Shown: positions 1 to 10,500, counted from the first letter of the stretch. The stretch is 64,000 nt of DNA from Ancylothrix sp036704045 (GCA_036704045.1 DATNQM010000022.1:558001-622000), one strand, 5' to 3'. Notes: generated by a model not told the origin, from the letters alone. Made by a program: numbers and translations.

Positions 1-311
1 CTGTTTTGGAGATATGAGTGGAGAAAACTTTTGTTTAAAAAAACCACAATAACAAAAAAACCAATTATTAAACAACCTCTTTAATAGCTTGACATACCCC
101 CTTTCAAACCACCCAAATTATTCCCTTATCACCAGCTAAAAAAATCTCCCAGCCAGCACATTTCCCAACAAAAAAACAAAACCATTACCTCAAACCTAAA
201 CCCATCAAACCGCACAACTTCAACCTAAAAAACAAAAAACTTTCCTCAAACATCCCATCAAATAAACAATTACAATCTAAAATCGCGTAATCTAAAACCT
301 AAAATCCCACC
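1..311. other. Gene-free left edge, A/C-rich
   Basis: No open reading frame or RNA gene is recognisable here. From about position 60 the plus strand is strikingly poor in G: the 60-base line at 181-240 has 1 G against 21 C. A TTGACA-like hexamer lies at 89-94, but no convincing -10 box sits 16-18 bases downstream of it, so I do not call a promoter. The region presumably holds the promoter and leader of the exported WD40 gene that starts at 312. Confidence 0.5.
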
Positions 312-1304
312 ATGACTCCAAACCGGCTACAAAAAACCCTCCTATCCTTGGCCATCACCGCCTCCACAGCAGTAATTCTCACCCAACCCCTGATCGCCAG
401 CGCCCAAAAAATCGCCCAAAACAACCAAATTATCCGCAGCTTTGGAGACAGCGCCTTTGCCATCTTCTCCCTCGCCTACAGTCCAGACGGCCAAACCCTA
501 GCCACCGGCAGCATAGACGACAAAATCAAACTCTGGAACCCAAACACCGGCGAACTACGCTACACCCTCACCGTCCACCTAGACGACATCACCTCCCTCG
601 CCACCTCCCCCGATGGCCAAACCCTAATCTCTGGCAGCAAAGACAACACCGCCAATATTTGGAACCTCAAAACCGGCCAACTCCGCTACACCCTCTATAA
701 CCACACAGCCCCCGTCGAAGCCGTCGCCATCAGTCCCAACGGTCAACTAGCCGCCACCGCCAGCTGGGACAACACCATCATCCTCTGGAACCTCCAAAAC
801 GGCGGCTATATTCGCACCCTCACCGGCCACACCGACGGAGTAAACGCCATCACCTTCAGCCCCGACGGCAAAACCCTAGCCAGCGGCAGCCTCGACCGCA
901 CCATCAAACTCTGGGATGTCAACACCGGCCAACTCCGCGAAACCCTCACCGGCCACACAGACTGGATAAGTTCCCTCTCCTACAGCCCCGACGGCAACAG
1001 ACTCGCCTCCGGCAGCTTCGACAAAACCATCAAACTCTGGAACCCCAACACCAGCCAACTCCTCAACACCCTCACCGGACACGGCTTTCCCGTCCACTCC
1101 GTCGCCATCAGTCCCAACGGCCGATACATCGCCTCCGCCGGAGACGATCAAACAGTCAGACTCTGGAATGCTCAAAACGGCAGAGCAATCCGAACCTTCA
1201 GAGGCCACACCAAAAGCGTCTTTACAGTCACCTTCAGCCCCGACGGCAAAACCCTCGCCTCCGCCGGCAACGACAACACCGTAAAAATTTGGCAGCTACC
1301 ATAA
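312..1304 (+). CDS. Exported WD40-repeat protein (seven-bladed propeller)
   Basis: The 330-residue product begins with a Sec-type signal peptide: basic residues (R5, K8), then a hydrophobic stretch to about residue 31 ending in ASAQ. It is followed by seven WD40 units of about 42 residues. Each carries the SPDG or SPNG turn and ends in LWN, LWD or IWQ, and most have a leading GH. Seven units make exactly one closed beta-propeller, so the protein looks complete and has no extra domain. Such propellers are protein-interaction scaffolds, and the signal peptide puts this one in the periplasm or outside the cell. No partner is evident: the next gene converges on it. Codons end mostly in C, unlike most neighbours. 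The family assignment is secure; the biological role is unknown. Confidence 0.9.
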   Translation: MTPNRLQKTLLSLAITASTAVILTQPLIASAQKIAQNNQIIRSFGDSAFAIFSLAYSPDGQTLATGSIDDKIKLWNPNTGELRYTLTVHLDDITSLATSPDGQTLISGSKDNTANIWNLKTGQLRYTLYNHTAPVEAVAISPNGQLAATASWDNTIILWNLQNGGYIRTLTGHTDGVNAITFSPDGKTLASGSLDRTIKLWDVNTGQLRETLTGHTDWISSLSYSPDGNRLASGSFDKTIKLWNPNTSQLLNTLTGHGFPVHSVAISPNGRYIASAGDDQTVRLWNAQNGRAIRTFRGHTKSVFTVTFSPDGKTLASAGNDNTVKIWQLP

Positions 1305-1346
1305 ACCATCTAATTGTCAATTGTCCCCAGACAATTGACAACCAAC

Positions 1347-2672
1347 CTATTTAGGACGCTGAACAATAACACCATAAGCCTTTGCAGACAAATAACGCTT
1401 AGCCGCAGCCTGCAAATCCACCACATCCAAAGCTTGAATATGCCCAGGATAATTCAAAGCCGGCCCCAAATCACCCACCATTGACTGATAATAACCATAC
1501 AAACCAGCCCGATCCGAAGGCGCCTCATTCCCAAAAACAAAGCGATTAGCTACTTGAGTCCGCACACGAGACATTTCTCCCACCGTCACAAAATCTTCCT
1601 GCATTTTGCGAATATGTGAAACAATAATTTCCTCAACAACTGCCAAATTTTCCACCGGAAGTTGAGCAGAAATATAAAAAATACCTTGATGTCGATGCGT
1701 TAAATTAGTCGCCCCAACCTGAGAAACCAACCCCCGACTTTCCCTTAAATCTTGAATCAAACGCGAAGTTCTGCCCCCAGACAAAATATTTGCCAACACA
1801 TCCAGCGCATAAGTTTGTTCCAACTCAGCAATACCCGGAACCCGCCAAACCATAACTAACCGCGCCTGTTGCAAACTCTCATCCACATACTCACGGCGCA
1901 CAACCTCCTCAAAAGCAGATTCAGGCAAATAACCTTCAGCCAGTAGATCAAAAACCTCAGCCCCATTCTTTTGTTGCACAGACTGAGTGAAACTATCCTC
2001 TACAATATCTAACAACTCCTCCACCGGCAAATTCCCAACAGCCACCGCCGTCATATTAGAAGGCACATAAAAACCCTGATGAAAATCCCGCATTTGTTGA
2101 GGAATTAAATTCTCAATCACCTCAACCGGCCCCAAAACCGGCCGCCGGTAAGGCAACACATCAAACGCCAACTCCATAGAACGGTAAAAAGTCCTCCGTC
2201 TCGGATTATCCTGAGAGCGGCGAATTTCCTCCAAAACCACACCACGCTCCCGCTCAAACGCTTGATCAGGAATTTGGGGATTAAAAACCACATCAAACTG
2301 TAAAGGAGCCAAAACCGCAAAATCCTGCGGAGCAGACGTCAAATAAAAATGCGTATAATCTTGCGAAGTCGCCGCATTAGTCACCGCGCCCCGTTCCTCA
2401 ATGCGACGTTCAAACTCACCCGCCGCAAGTCGCTCAGTTCCCTTAAAAATCATGTGCTCTAAAAAATGAGCCATGCCATTAATTTCATCAGACTCGACAG
2501 CAGAACCAACATTCAGCCACAAACTGAGATTAACTGCCTCCACCGGCAACTGCTCAGCAATAATAGTTAAACCAGAGGCAAGACGCCTAAATTGCGGAAA
2601 ATTTACCCGCTCATAAACCTTCTGGGAACCGGATAAATCAAAAAAGGGAGACTTTCGTAGTGTTGATGTCAT
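1347..2672 (-). CDS. M16 family zinc metallopeptidase (processing-peptidase type)
   Basis: This 441-residue protein has the inverted zinc motif HFLEH at residues 69-73, with the expected third ligand E149 in VVLEEI, 76 residues later. The second half has the C-terminal M16 lobe signature GGRTSRLIQDLRE. Length and motif spacing fit the single-chain bacterial M16B peptidases related to mitochondrial processing peptidase and PqqL. Cyanobacteria often carry two such genes side by side as active and inactive halves, but only the active type is visible here. No signal peptide is seen, so it is probably cytoplasmic, with oligopeptides as likely substrates. It converges on the WD40 gene with a 42-bp gap and diverges from crtD. 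The ATG at 2672 gives a normal N-terminus. Confidence 0.9.
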   Translation of the reverse strand: MTSTLRKSPFFDLSGSQKVYERVNFPQFRRLASGLTIIAEQLPVEAVNLSLWLNVGSAVESDEINGMAHFLEHMIFKGTERLAAGEFERRIEERGAVTNAATSQDYTHFYLTSAPQDFAVLAPLQFDVVFNPQIPDQAFERERGVVLEEIRRSQDNPRRRTFYRSMELAFDVLPYRRPVLGPVEVIENLIPQQMRDFHQGFYVPSNMTAVAVGNLPVEELLDIVEDSFTQSVQQKNGAEVFDLLAEGYLPESAFEEVVRREYVDESLQQARLVMVWRVPGIAELEQTYALDVLANILSGGRTSRLIQDLRESRGLVSQVGATNLTHRHQGIFYISAQLPVENLAVVEEIIVSHIRKMQEDFVTVGEMSRVRTQVANRFVFGNEAPSDRAGLYGYYQSMVGDLGPALNYPGHIQALDVVDLQAAAKRYLSAKAYGVIVQRPK

Positions 2673-2865
2673 GCAAGGAACGGAAGAGACTCTTCTACTG
2701 GTATGTACAAAAATTCGGCAACTCTCCCCATATCTTAATAATTATTTACCGAAATGGTGAGCTTTTTCTTCCTGAGTCCCTCTTCAATATCAATTTCCTA
2801 CTTGCTGCAAACTAAATAAAACCGTCAAACTAAAAAACAGAACATTACAAAATGTAAAAATTCTT

Positions 2866-4428
2866 ATGCCCAGCAAAGACACTAAATCAACAACCATTGT
2901 TATTGGAGCCGGTATAGGTGGGCTAACCGCCGCCGCCCTTCTTGCCAAACGTGGCTATCCTGTCACCGTCTACGATCTTGCCATTGTCCCCGGTGGTTGC
3001 GCTTCTACCTTTAAACGCAAAAACTTCACCTTTGATGTTGGTGCCACCCAAGTTGCCGGTTTAGAACCCGGAGGCATCCACCATCGTATTTTCTCAGAAC
3101 TCGACATCGAAATACCCCCCGCCACCTTTTGCGACCCCGCCTGTGCCGTATTTCTCCCCGGTGAAACCGAACCCATAAACGTTTGGCGCGATGCCCAAAA
3201 ATGGCAAGCTGAACGACAAAAACAGTTTCCAGGTAGTGAGAATTTTTGGCAATTATTTAAAATTTTATTTCAAGTTAGTTGGGCATTCCAAGGCCGTGAT
3301 CCTGTCTTACCACCCCGCAATTTTTGGGATATTTGGCAATTAATTAAAGCGCTGCGCCCCGATACTTTGGTTACTGTTCCTTTCACTCTTTGGACTGTGG
3401 CTGATGCGCTTCGTTTTTTTGGTTTAGCAGATAATTTAAGGCTAAAAACTTTTTTAGATTTACAACTCAAACTTTATTCTCAAGTTGATAGCGAAGAAAC
3501 TGCTTTACTATATGCCGCTACCGCTTTAGCTGTTTCTCAATCTCCCCAGGGTTTATATCATCTCCAAGGCAGTATGCAAGTTTTAAGTGACCGGCTTGTA
3601 GAGGCTTTAGAAAAATATAATGGTAAGTTATTGATGCGGCATACTGTTAAAGAAATTGTTGTGAAAAATGGTGTTGTTTCTGGCGTAGTTGTGGAAAACC
3701 AAAAAACAAAAGAAGTTTTCACCCAACCGGCAGAAATTGTAGTAGCTAATGTGCCGGTGCAAAATTTAGTAAAATTAATTCCCTCGGAACCTACCTCAAA
3801 TTTCTCTCCATCACCTTTATCTAATTTGGCAGGAATGTTTGGTTTAGGAGGGCTAAATGCTTATCGTTATCGCGTTGATAAATTAGATTCTCCTTCTGGA
3901 GCTTTTGTGGTTTATTTAGGTGTTAAAGACACAGCAATTCCTGCTGAATGTCCACCACATTTACAATTTTTTTACGACTATAACGGCGAAATTGGCGAAA
4001 ACAATTCTTTATTTGTTTCTGTTAGTAAACCGGGGGATGGACGCGCACCGGCCGGTTATGCCACCATCACCGCTTCAACTTTCACTGATTCTCGCCGGTG
4101 GTACAACACAGAAAATTATCAACAACTCAAAGAAGACTACACCAAACAAGCTATAAATCGCTTAAGTTCCTATTTCAATTTAACCCCAGAAACCATCGAA
4201 TATCAAGAAGCGGCAACCCCCCGCACCTTTGAAAATTATACCGGCCGCGAAAGGGGAATTGTCGGCGGAGTTGGGCAAAGAATTCCTACCTTTGGCCCCT
4301 TTGGAATAGCCACAAGAACCCCCTTAAAAAATCTATGGTTAGTAGGAGATTCAACCCATCCTGGTGAAGGTACTGCCGGTGTTTCTTATTCTGCCTTAAC
4401 CGCAGTTCGTCAAATAGAAAATCATTAA
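2866..4428 (+). CDS. crtD: Carotenoid C-3',4' desaturase CrtD
   Basis: This is a 520-residue FAD-dependent desaturase of the phytoene-dehydrogenase superfamily. The dinucleotide-binding fold is at residues 10-36 (VIGAGIGGLTAAALLAKRG), followed by PGGCASTF and the FDVGATQ element. The C-terminal FAD motif is LVGDSTHPGEGTAGVSYSA near residue 495. The CAST variant and the GLEPGGIHHRIF stretch match the cyanobacterial CrtD subfamily rather than CrtH isomerase or CrtP/CrtQ. CrtD introduces the 3,4 double bond of myxol during myxoxanthophyll synthesis, a pathway of cyanobacterial membranes. It is divergent from the M16 gene and followed 108 bp later by aroC on the same strand. CrtH or CrtO are the alternatives, considered less likely. 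Confidence 0.82.
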   Translation: MPSKDTKSTTIVIGAGIGGLTAAALLAKRGYPVTVYDLAIVPGGCASTFKRKNFTFDVGATQVAGLEPGGIHHRIFSELDIEIPPATFCDPACAVFLPGETEPINVWRDAQKWQAERQKQFPGSENFWQLFKILFQVSWAFQGRDPVLPPRNFWDIWQLIKALRPDTLVTVPFTLWTVADALRFFGLADNLRLKTFLDLQLKLYSQVDSEETALLYAATALAVSQSPQGLYHLQGSMQVLSDRLVEALEKYNGKLLMRHTVKEIVVKNGVVSGVVVENQKTKEVFTQPAEIVVANVPVQNLVKLIPSEPTSNFSPSPLSNLAGMFGLGGLNAYRYRVDKLDSPSGAFVVYLGVKDTAIPAECPPHLQFFYDYNGEIGENNSLFVSVSKPGDGRAPAGYATITASTFTDSRRWYNTENYQQLKEDYTKQAINRLSSYFNLTPETIEYQEAATPRTFENYTGRERGIVGGVGQRIPTFGPFGIATRTPLKNLWLVGDSTHPGEGTAGVSYSALTAVRQIENH

Positions 4429-4536
4429 CTTTCATTGCTTATTTTTGCTTAGTTAAATCAAAAAATAATTAAGTAAAAATGAGCAAGGACAAAACAATGA
4501 TAAAATACACATCACCCTATAATTTGTTAAAACCTT

Positions 4537-5631
4537 ATGGGAAATATATTCGGACATTTGTTTCGCATTAGCACCTTTGGAGAATCGCACGGAGGAGCAG
4601 TTGGAGTCGTCATAGATGGCTGTCCACCACAACTAGAAATTTCCGCAGAAGAAATACAAGTAGAACTCGACCGTCGTCGCCCCGGACAAAGCAAAATTAC
4701 AACTCCTCGTAAAGAAACAGATACCTGCGAAATTTTATCCGGTTTATTTCAAGGGAAAACCTTGGGAACACCTATCACAATTTTGGTAAGAAATCAAGAT
4801 ACAAGACCCCAAGATTATGATCAAATGGCAACAACTTACCGGCCTTCTCATGCCGATGCAACCTATGATGCTAAATACGGAATTCGTAACTGGCAAGGAG
4901 GAGGAAGATCATCAGCAAGAGAAACCATAGGAAGAGTTGCAGCCGGTGCCATTGCCAAAAAAATACTTAAACAAGTTTGTGGTGTAGAAATTATTGCGTA
5001 TGTAAAAAAAATTAAAGACTTAGAAAGCGAAATAGACCCCAACACAGTAACCCTAGAACAAGTAGAAAGCAACATCGTTCGCTGTCCCGACAGCCAAGCA
5101 GCAGAACGAATGATAGAACTAATAGAAAAAATCAGAGATGATGGAAATTCTATAGGTGGAATTGTAGAGTGCGTTGCCCGAAACGTACCCAAAGGATTAG
5201 GAGAGCCGGTATTTGATAAACTCGAAGCAGATTTAGCAAAAGCAGTAATGTCTTTACCAGCAAGTAAAGGCTTTGAAATTGGCTCAGGATTTGCCGGCAC
5301 GCTACTATCAGGAATAGAGCATAATGACGAATTTTACACCGACGAAAAAGGCGAAATTCGTACCGTCACCAATCGATCTGGAGGGGTGCAAGGAGGTATT
5401 TCTAACGGAGAAAATATAATTATCCGAACCGCCTTTAAACCAACCGCAACCATTCGTAAAGAACAACGAACAGTGACGAGTGGAGGAGAAGAGACTATAC
5501 TAGCAGCTAAAGGCCGGCACGATCCCTGCGTTTTACCGAGAGCAGTACCTATGGTAGAAGCAATGGTTGCCTTAGTGCTGTGCGATCACCTCTTACGCCA
5601 TCAGGGTCAATGTAAACTCCTCAATAAATAA
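4537..5631 (+). CDS. aroC: Chorismate synthase
   Basis: The 364-residue enzyme catalyses the last step of the shikimate pathway: 5-enolpyruvylshikimate-3-phosphate to chorismate, with reduced FMN as cofactor. All three family signatures are visible: GESHGGAVGVVIDGCPP near residue 16, RPSHADATYDAKYG near 103 and GGRSSARET near 126. The length is standard for the bacterial enzyme. The ATG at 4537 gives the canonical start MGNIFGHLFRISTFGESHG, and no better start exists upstream. It lies 108 bp downstream of crtD and may be transcribed on its own. It is a core housekeeping gene with no anomaly. Five RCCGGC or GCCGGY hexamers occur within it, an example of the motif density seen across the window. 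Confidence 0.97.
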   Translation: MGNIFGHLFRISTFGESHGGAVGVVIDGCPPQLEISAEEIQVELDRRRPGQSKITTPRKETDTCEILSGLFQGKTLGTPITILVRNQDTRPQDYDQMATTYRPSHADATYDAKYGIRNWQGGGRSSARETIGRVAAGAIAKKILKQVCGVEIIAYVKKIKDLESEIDPNTVTLEQVESNIVRCPDSQAAERMIELIEKIRDDGNSIGGIVECVARNVPKGLGEPVFDKLEADLAKAVMSLPASKGFEIGSGFAGTLLSGIEHNDEFYTDEKGEIRTVTNRSGGVQGGISNGENIIIRTAFKPTATIRKEQRTVTSGGEETILAAKGRHDPCVLPRAVPMVEAMVALVLCDHLLRHQGQCKLLNK

Positions 5632-6227
5632 GTAGCGCCCTTGTTAGTAGCGCTTTAGCGGCCTTTGATTTAACGGCCATGCTCAGCAACCGTAAGAACA
5701 ATGGTGGCTACAATTTTTTAAAAAATAAGGTAGGGGGACTAATAAAGTCTCCTTAACACTATAAAAGTTTGTTTATTTTGCAATTTTAAAAAGGATATTA
5801 TGTAATTTTCGTATCCAACTAATTCTCTCTACCAACTAAGACAAAATAGCCAGACACAAAACTTTACTTTAAATGAAGACTATGGTTAAAAATAAACCTT
5901 AAAAAAGCCAAAATTTAGTAAAGCGGAGTCAAGAATATTCAAAGTCAAAATGCCCCAAGCTTTACATTTTAACTAGCAATAGCCAAAGTGCGACCCAAAA
6001 AACTCAGTTTACTTACAAAAGGATAATTTATGAACCAAAATTGTAATAGTTACCAAAGATATCAAACCGGTCAAATAGCTAATGACGTTTGACAAAGTAT
6101 AGGGTACCTTAAAAAAAACACTTCTTAAGGCTGCTGAGCAAAGCGATAATTGTGGTTAATCGACATAGTTGATCGCTGCTGCAAAGGTGACATGATATTT
6201 TACCCCTGATTTATGCAGAAATAAAAC
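5632..6227. other. Intergenic region between aroC and the MBL-fold gene
   Basis: About 600 bases without a long reading frame. I see no tRNA-like cloverleaf, long inverted repeat or transposon remnant. Right after the aroC stop there are short degenerate repeats of TAGTAGCGC and GCGGCC. A 20-codon reading frame with a plausible ribosome site lies at 6030-6092 and is listed separately. The last 60 bases contain AT-rich hexamers that could serve as a promoter for the downstream gene, but none is decisive. Confidence 0.5.
6030..6092 (+). CDS. Possible 20-residue leader or small peptide
   Basis: An ATG at 6030 is preceded by AAAAGG at 6017-6022, a reasonable ribosome-binding spacing of seven bases. 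The frame runs 20 codons to a TGA at 6090. The peptide is hydrophilic (Asn/Gln-rich), with no membrane segment or regulatory run of a single amino acid. It matches nothing I recognise. It may be a chance reading frame in the 600-base gap, 135 bases ahead of the MBL-fold gene. Confidence 0.15.
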   Translation: MNQNCNSYQRYQTGQIANDV

Positions 6228-7082
6228 ATGACTAACAATTCTTCATCCTCATTTTTTGTGCAGTTTTGGGGTGTTAGAGGTAGCGTCCCATCCCCCGGAA
6301 AAGAAACCGTCCGCTACGGTGGTAATACCTCCTGTATTGAAATGCGAATAGGAGATAAACGCCTAATTTTTGACGGAGGAACCGGCCTGCAACGCCTAGG
6401 CCAAAACCTACTCAAAGATATGCCTACAGTCGCCTATATGTTTTTTACCCATTACCATTGGGATCACATCCAAGGCGTTCCTTTTTTTACCCCTGCCTTT
6501 ATTGAAGGTAACTGCTTTCACATACATGGCGCAGTCCCTCCCGATGCTGACTCAATGAAACAGCATTTTATTGACCGCGTATTGCATCCAAACTCGCCGA
6601 TACCTATTGCCGGTATGCAAGCAGAAATGAAATTTCATGAACTCATGCCGGGGGATGTCTTTCAACTAGATGACATTACTATTGAAACCGGCCATCTTAA
6701 CCACCCCAATAATGCAATGGGTTATAGGGTTTCCTGGCAAGGCCGTTCGGTTTTTTATTGTACAGATACCGAACATTTTCCAGATCGCATAGATGAAAGC
6801 GTTTTGCATTTGGCTCAAAATGCTGATTTGCTAATTTATGATGCCATGTACACCGATGAAGAATACCATAACCCTAAATCTCCCAAAGTTGGCTGGGGAC
6901 ATTCTACCTGGCAAGAAGGCTTAAGAATTTCTAAAGTTGCCGGTGTTAAGCGTTTTGTTGTCTTCCACCATGAACCTACCCACAGCGACGACTTTTTAGA
7001 CCGAGTTGGTGAACAACTTAAACTTGCCTGTCCTAATGCGGTCATGGCCCGTGAAGGGTTAATTTTGGAAGTGGGTGCGTAA
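6228..7082 (+). CDS. MBL-fold metallohydrolase
   Basis: A 284-residue metallo-beta-lactamase-fold protein. The metal motif HYHWDH is at residues 75-80. Further ligands fit GHLNHP (about 157-162), YCTDTEH (about 183-189) and the late HHEPTH (about 243-248). The N-terminal VRGSVPSPG and YGGNTSCIE elements are typical of the branch that includes class III cyclic-nucleotide phosphodiesterases, PhnP-like phosphodiesterases and tRNase Z relatives. No receiver, GAF or other domain is attached, so it is a stand-alone cytoplasmic hydrolase, most likely a phosphodiesterase; the substrate cannot be told from sequence. If it cleaves cyclic nucleotides it could oppose the cyclase at 40.7-43 kb, which is pure speculation. 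A hairpin terminator follows at 7138. Confidence 0.8.
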   Translation: MTNNSSSSFFVQFWGVRGSVPSPGKETVRYGGNTSCIEMRIGDKRLIFDGGTGLQRLGQNLLKDMPTVAYMFFTHYHWDHIQGVPFFTPAFIEGNCFHIHGAVPPDADSMKQHFIDRVLHPNSPIPIAGMQAEMKFHELMPGDVFQLDDITIETGHLNHPNNAMGYRVSWQGRSVFYCTDTEHFPDRIDESVLHLAQNADLLIYDAMYTDEEYHNPKSPKVGWGHSTWQEGLRISKVAGVKRFVVFHHEPTHSDDFLDRVGEQLKLACPNAVMAREGLILEVGA

Positions 7083-7137
7083 TTATCTCAATTCCTGTTT
7101 ATTTGTCGCAAAATTATATAACATAAAATTAAGAACG

Positions 7138-7175
7138 GTCTGCCTCATCCTTTCAGAGTGGCAGACTAACTTTTT
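7138..7175 (+). terminator. Intrinsic terminator after the MBL-fold gene
   Basis: A perfect 7-bp stem (GTCTGCC at 7138-7144 with GGCAGAC at 7160-7166) encloses a 15-base loop and is followed by TAACTTTTT. It starts 56 bases after the MBL-fold stop codon, so it should end that transcript and insulate the giant gene. Confidence 0.75.
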
Positions 7176-7500
7176 ATTGTATCTTTCATTACCCAACCCC
7201 CATAACAATAAACTCCTTTACAAAAAATTAGCAAAGCAGGAGTTTATGTAAATTTTGCGTGTTTTTTTTAGTTAAAATCCGTAGTTTTACTAGACATTGG
7301 GTGTAAAAATAGTCACTATAGGAATACAAACCAAAAAATTACCTGAAATTTAATATTTTATTTTTTATTTTATCGATTCCCCACCTCTCTAGCAGAAAAC
7401 CGATCTCTACAACATAAAAAACTCAATCTAGGAGTTTTTATGTGTTCTTAACACTAAACTACTGTTGCCAAAACATTCCGAATACTACCAGGAAACATCT
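7176..7500. other. Leader region of the giant RTX gene
   Basis: An AT-rich region without a long reading frame. It must contain the promoter of the 8-kb gene that follows, but I cannot pick one pair of promoter hexamers. An AGGAG ribosome site at 7430-7434 precedes an ATG at 7440 that stops after three codons. The better start of the giant gene is the ATG at 7501, preceded by AGGA at 7490-7493. Confidence 0.4.
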
Positions 7501-10500
7501 ATGATTTTATTGAACGGTTCCTCCCAAAAAGACTCCCTTGATGGCGGACTAGAAAAAGATTTAATTCTCAGCCTTGACGGTGATGATATTGTTCGGGGGA
7601 TCAATGATAATGATGGAGTTTTTGGCAACCGAGGTAACGACTTTTTAAATGGAAACAAAGGAAATGATACCGTCCGGGGAGGAAAAGGAAAAGATACTAT
7701 ACGCGGCGGCGAAGGAGACGACTGGGGATATGGTGACAAAGACTCTGATATTCTCTATGGCGACAAAGGAAATGATACGCTGATTGGACACACCGGCATT
7801 ACTCCAGAAGGTGACGAAATAAATGATGCAGATTTAATATTTGGAAATGCTGGTGATGACTATATTTTTGGCAACAAAGATAAAGATACTTTGTATGGTG
7901 GCAAAGGAAATGATAGTATTTTTGCCGGCGTTGATGATGATTATGTTTTTGGTGACAAAGGTAGTGATAGTCTCTCAGGCGATCTTGGCAATGATACAGT
8001 TTTAGGTAATGATGACGCTGATACTATTACGGGATGCGATGGTAGCGATCTAGCTTTTGGTAATACTGGCAATGATCTTGTTTTTGGAAACGAAAAAGAT
8101 GATACTTTACACGGTGGTAAAGGTGATGATACTTTACACGGTGGAAAAAATAATGACCTCATTTTTGGTGAAAAAGGTAATGATTTTTTGGTCGGTGATC
8201 TGGGTTCGGATACTATAGAAGGTGGTGAAGGAGACGACATTTTTGTTATTGGTAGAAGAAATGATATCCCCGGTTATCTTACTACGGGCGGTATTAATAT
8301 TTCTGATGCAGATTGGTTGTTAGAATTTGGCACCGGGAATGATAAATTTCAGTTAATTGGTGGTATCACTTATGATGATTTGCTAATTTTTGCCGGTAGT
8401 GGTGAGTTTGCAGGTTATACCATTATTCAAGATATTAAAGGTACTGGTGAATATTTAGCAATTTTAAAAGGGGATTTTACTTCTATTTTAAATCGTTCTT
8501 ATTTTATTAGCGAAAATCCGAATCCTAACCCAAATCCTAACCCAAATCCAAATCCTAATCCAAATCCAAATCCAAATCCTAACCCGAATCCGAATCCTAA
8601 CCCGAATCCAAATCCTAACCCAAATCCAAATCCTAACCCAAATCCTAACCCAAATCCAAATCCAAATCCAAATCCAAATCCAAATCCCAACCCAAATCCT
8701 AATCCAAATCCTAATCCAAATCCTAACTTTATTGTAGGGGATGATGAGGATAATACTCTTAATGGAGGTAACACAAATGACTCTATTATAGGGGCCGGTG
8801 GGAACGACATTATCAAAGGTAATGCCGGCAATGACTCGATTGTGGGAGGTGCAGGAAATGATACTATTTCAGGAGACGAAGGTGCAGATACTCTTAGCGG
8901 TGGCGAAGGAGATGATATTTTTAATATTGGGAAATTGCCTACAGGTACTACAGGCGGGCCTCAATTAAACGATGCAGATACTATTACAGACTTCCAGCCT
9001 GGTAGAGACAAAATACAATTAGATGGTTTAACTTTTGATGACTTAAATATTTATCCTGGAACCGGAGAAAATGCCGGCAAAACAATTATTCAAGACAAAA
9101 CAACAGGCGATTATTTAGCGATATTAGACGGAAATATACCTCTGACTCGTGCTGATTTTCTGCCGTTTAATTCTATTCCTGCTAATAACGCCCCAACAGA
9201 TATTAAACTTTCTAATAACATAATAAATGAAAATACCGCTAACGAAACTTTAATAGGGACGCTTTCAGCAATTGATGCAGACAGTAATGAGACGTACACT
9301 TACACTTTGTTAGAAAATGCGGGAGGACTTTTTAAAATTGAAGGTAATAATTTACTGGTTGCAAGTGGAAATTTATTGGATTACGAAACAAGTCAATCGC
9401 ATAGTATTAAAGTTCGCGTCACCGATTCCAGCGGGTTAAGTTTTGACAAAATTTTCACTATTAATATTAATAATGTTGATGAAAATACACCCTTAAATTC
9501 TGCCCCAACAGATATTTTTATAAGTAATAATGGGGTGAATGAAAATAGCAGCGGTGGTACAGTTGTTGGTATTTTATCTGCTAGTGATGTAGATGTCGCG
9601 GATAGTCAAACTTTTGCTTTACTTGATGATGCCGGTGGAAGATTTGTTATTAATCAAAATCAGTTATTAGTTGCACCTAATGCGGTTTTAGATTTTGAAA
9701 CAAACCCCAGTTATATTATTAAAGTTCGGGTGACTGATGGTAGCGGAAATACTTACATAAAAGACTTGACAATCAATGTTGGGGATGTAAATGAAACTAT
9801 TCCTAATAATGTACCGACGGCAATTTCTCTGACAAATAATACCATTGCTGAAAATAGTGCTAATGACACAATTTTAGGGGTTTTGTCAACCACAGATGCC
9901 GATGCCGGTGATACACATACCTACACAATACTAGATGATGCGGTCGGCAGATTTAAAATCGTTAATGGCAATCAAATTGCTGTGGCGGATGGCAGTTTAC
10001 TTGATTTTGAAACAAATCAAAATCATACAATTATAGTAAGGACAACTGATAGTGCCGGTGCATTTTATGACCAAACTTTTACTATCAATATTGGGGATGT
10101 AAATGAAGCGCCAACTGCGGTTTTTCTAACAAATAACCTCGTAGAAGAAAATAGCGCAAATGACACAATTATAGGAGATTTGTCAACAACAGACCCCGAT
10201 GCTGGTGATACGCATAGTTATACGATAGTAGATGATGCTGGGGGCCGGTTTAAACTTCTAAATAGCAATCAAATTGCTGTGGCGGATGGCAGTTTGTTGA
10301 ATTATGAAACAAACCAAACTCATACTATTGTTGTTCGGACAACCGATGTAGCCGGTGCAAATTACAACCAAACTTTGACAATTGAAATTGGGGACGCTAT
10401 AGAATTAAATAATCCTCCAAACGACATTAATTTAAGCAACAACATTGTTGCTGAAAATAGCCCAAACAATACGGTTGTTGGCAACTTAACGACATCTGAT

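Noticed and set aside
876..1208. Minus-strand frame of 110 codons in the WD40 gene
   Set aside because: Shadow of the seven repeats on the other strand; Gly/Val-rich low-complexity product without homology to anything recognised.
7465..7500. TTG at 7465 as start of the giant gene
   Set aside because: It has no ribosome site, whereas the ATG at 7501 has AGGA at a good distance.
8515..8727. CRISPR-like or satellite array
   Set aside because: The repeat unit is 6 bp, has no spacers, and reads through as Asn-Pro in a large coding frame.
8499..8831. Minus-strand frame rich in Gly-Phe-Gly-Leu opposite the NP repeat
   Set aside because: It is the complement of the hexanucleotide repeat; any such repeat opens all frames. 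No start signals or domain outside the repeat.
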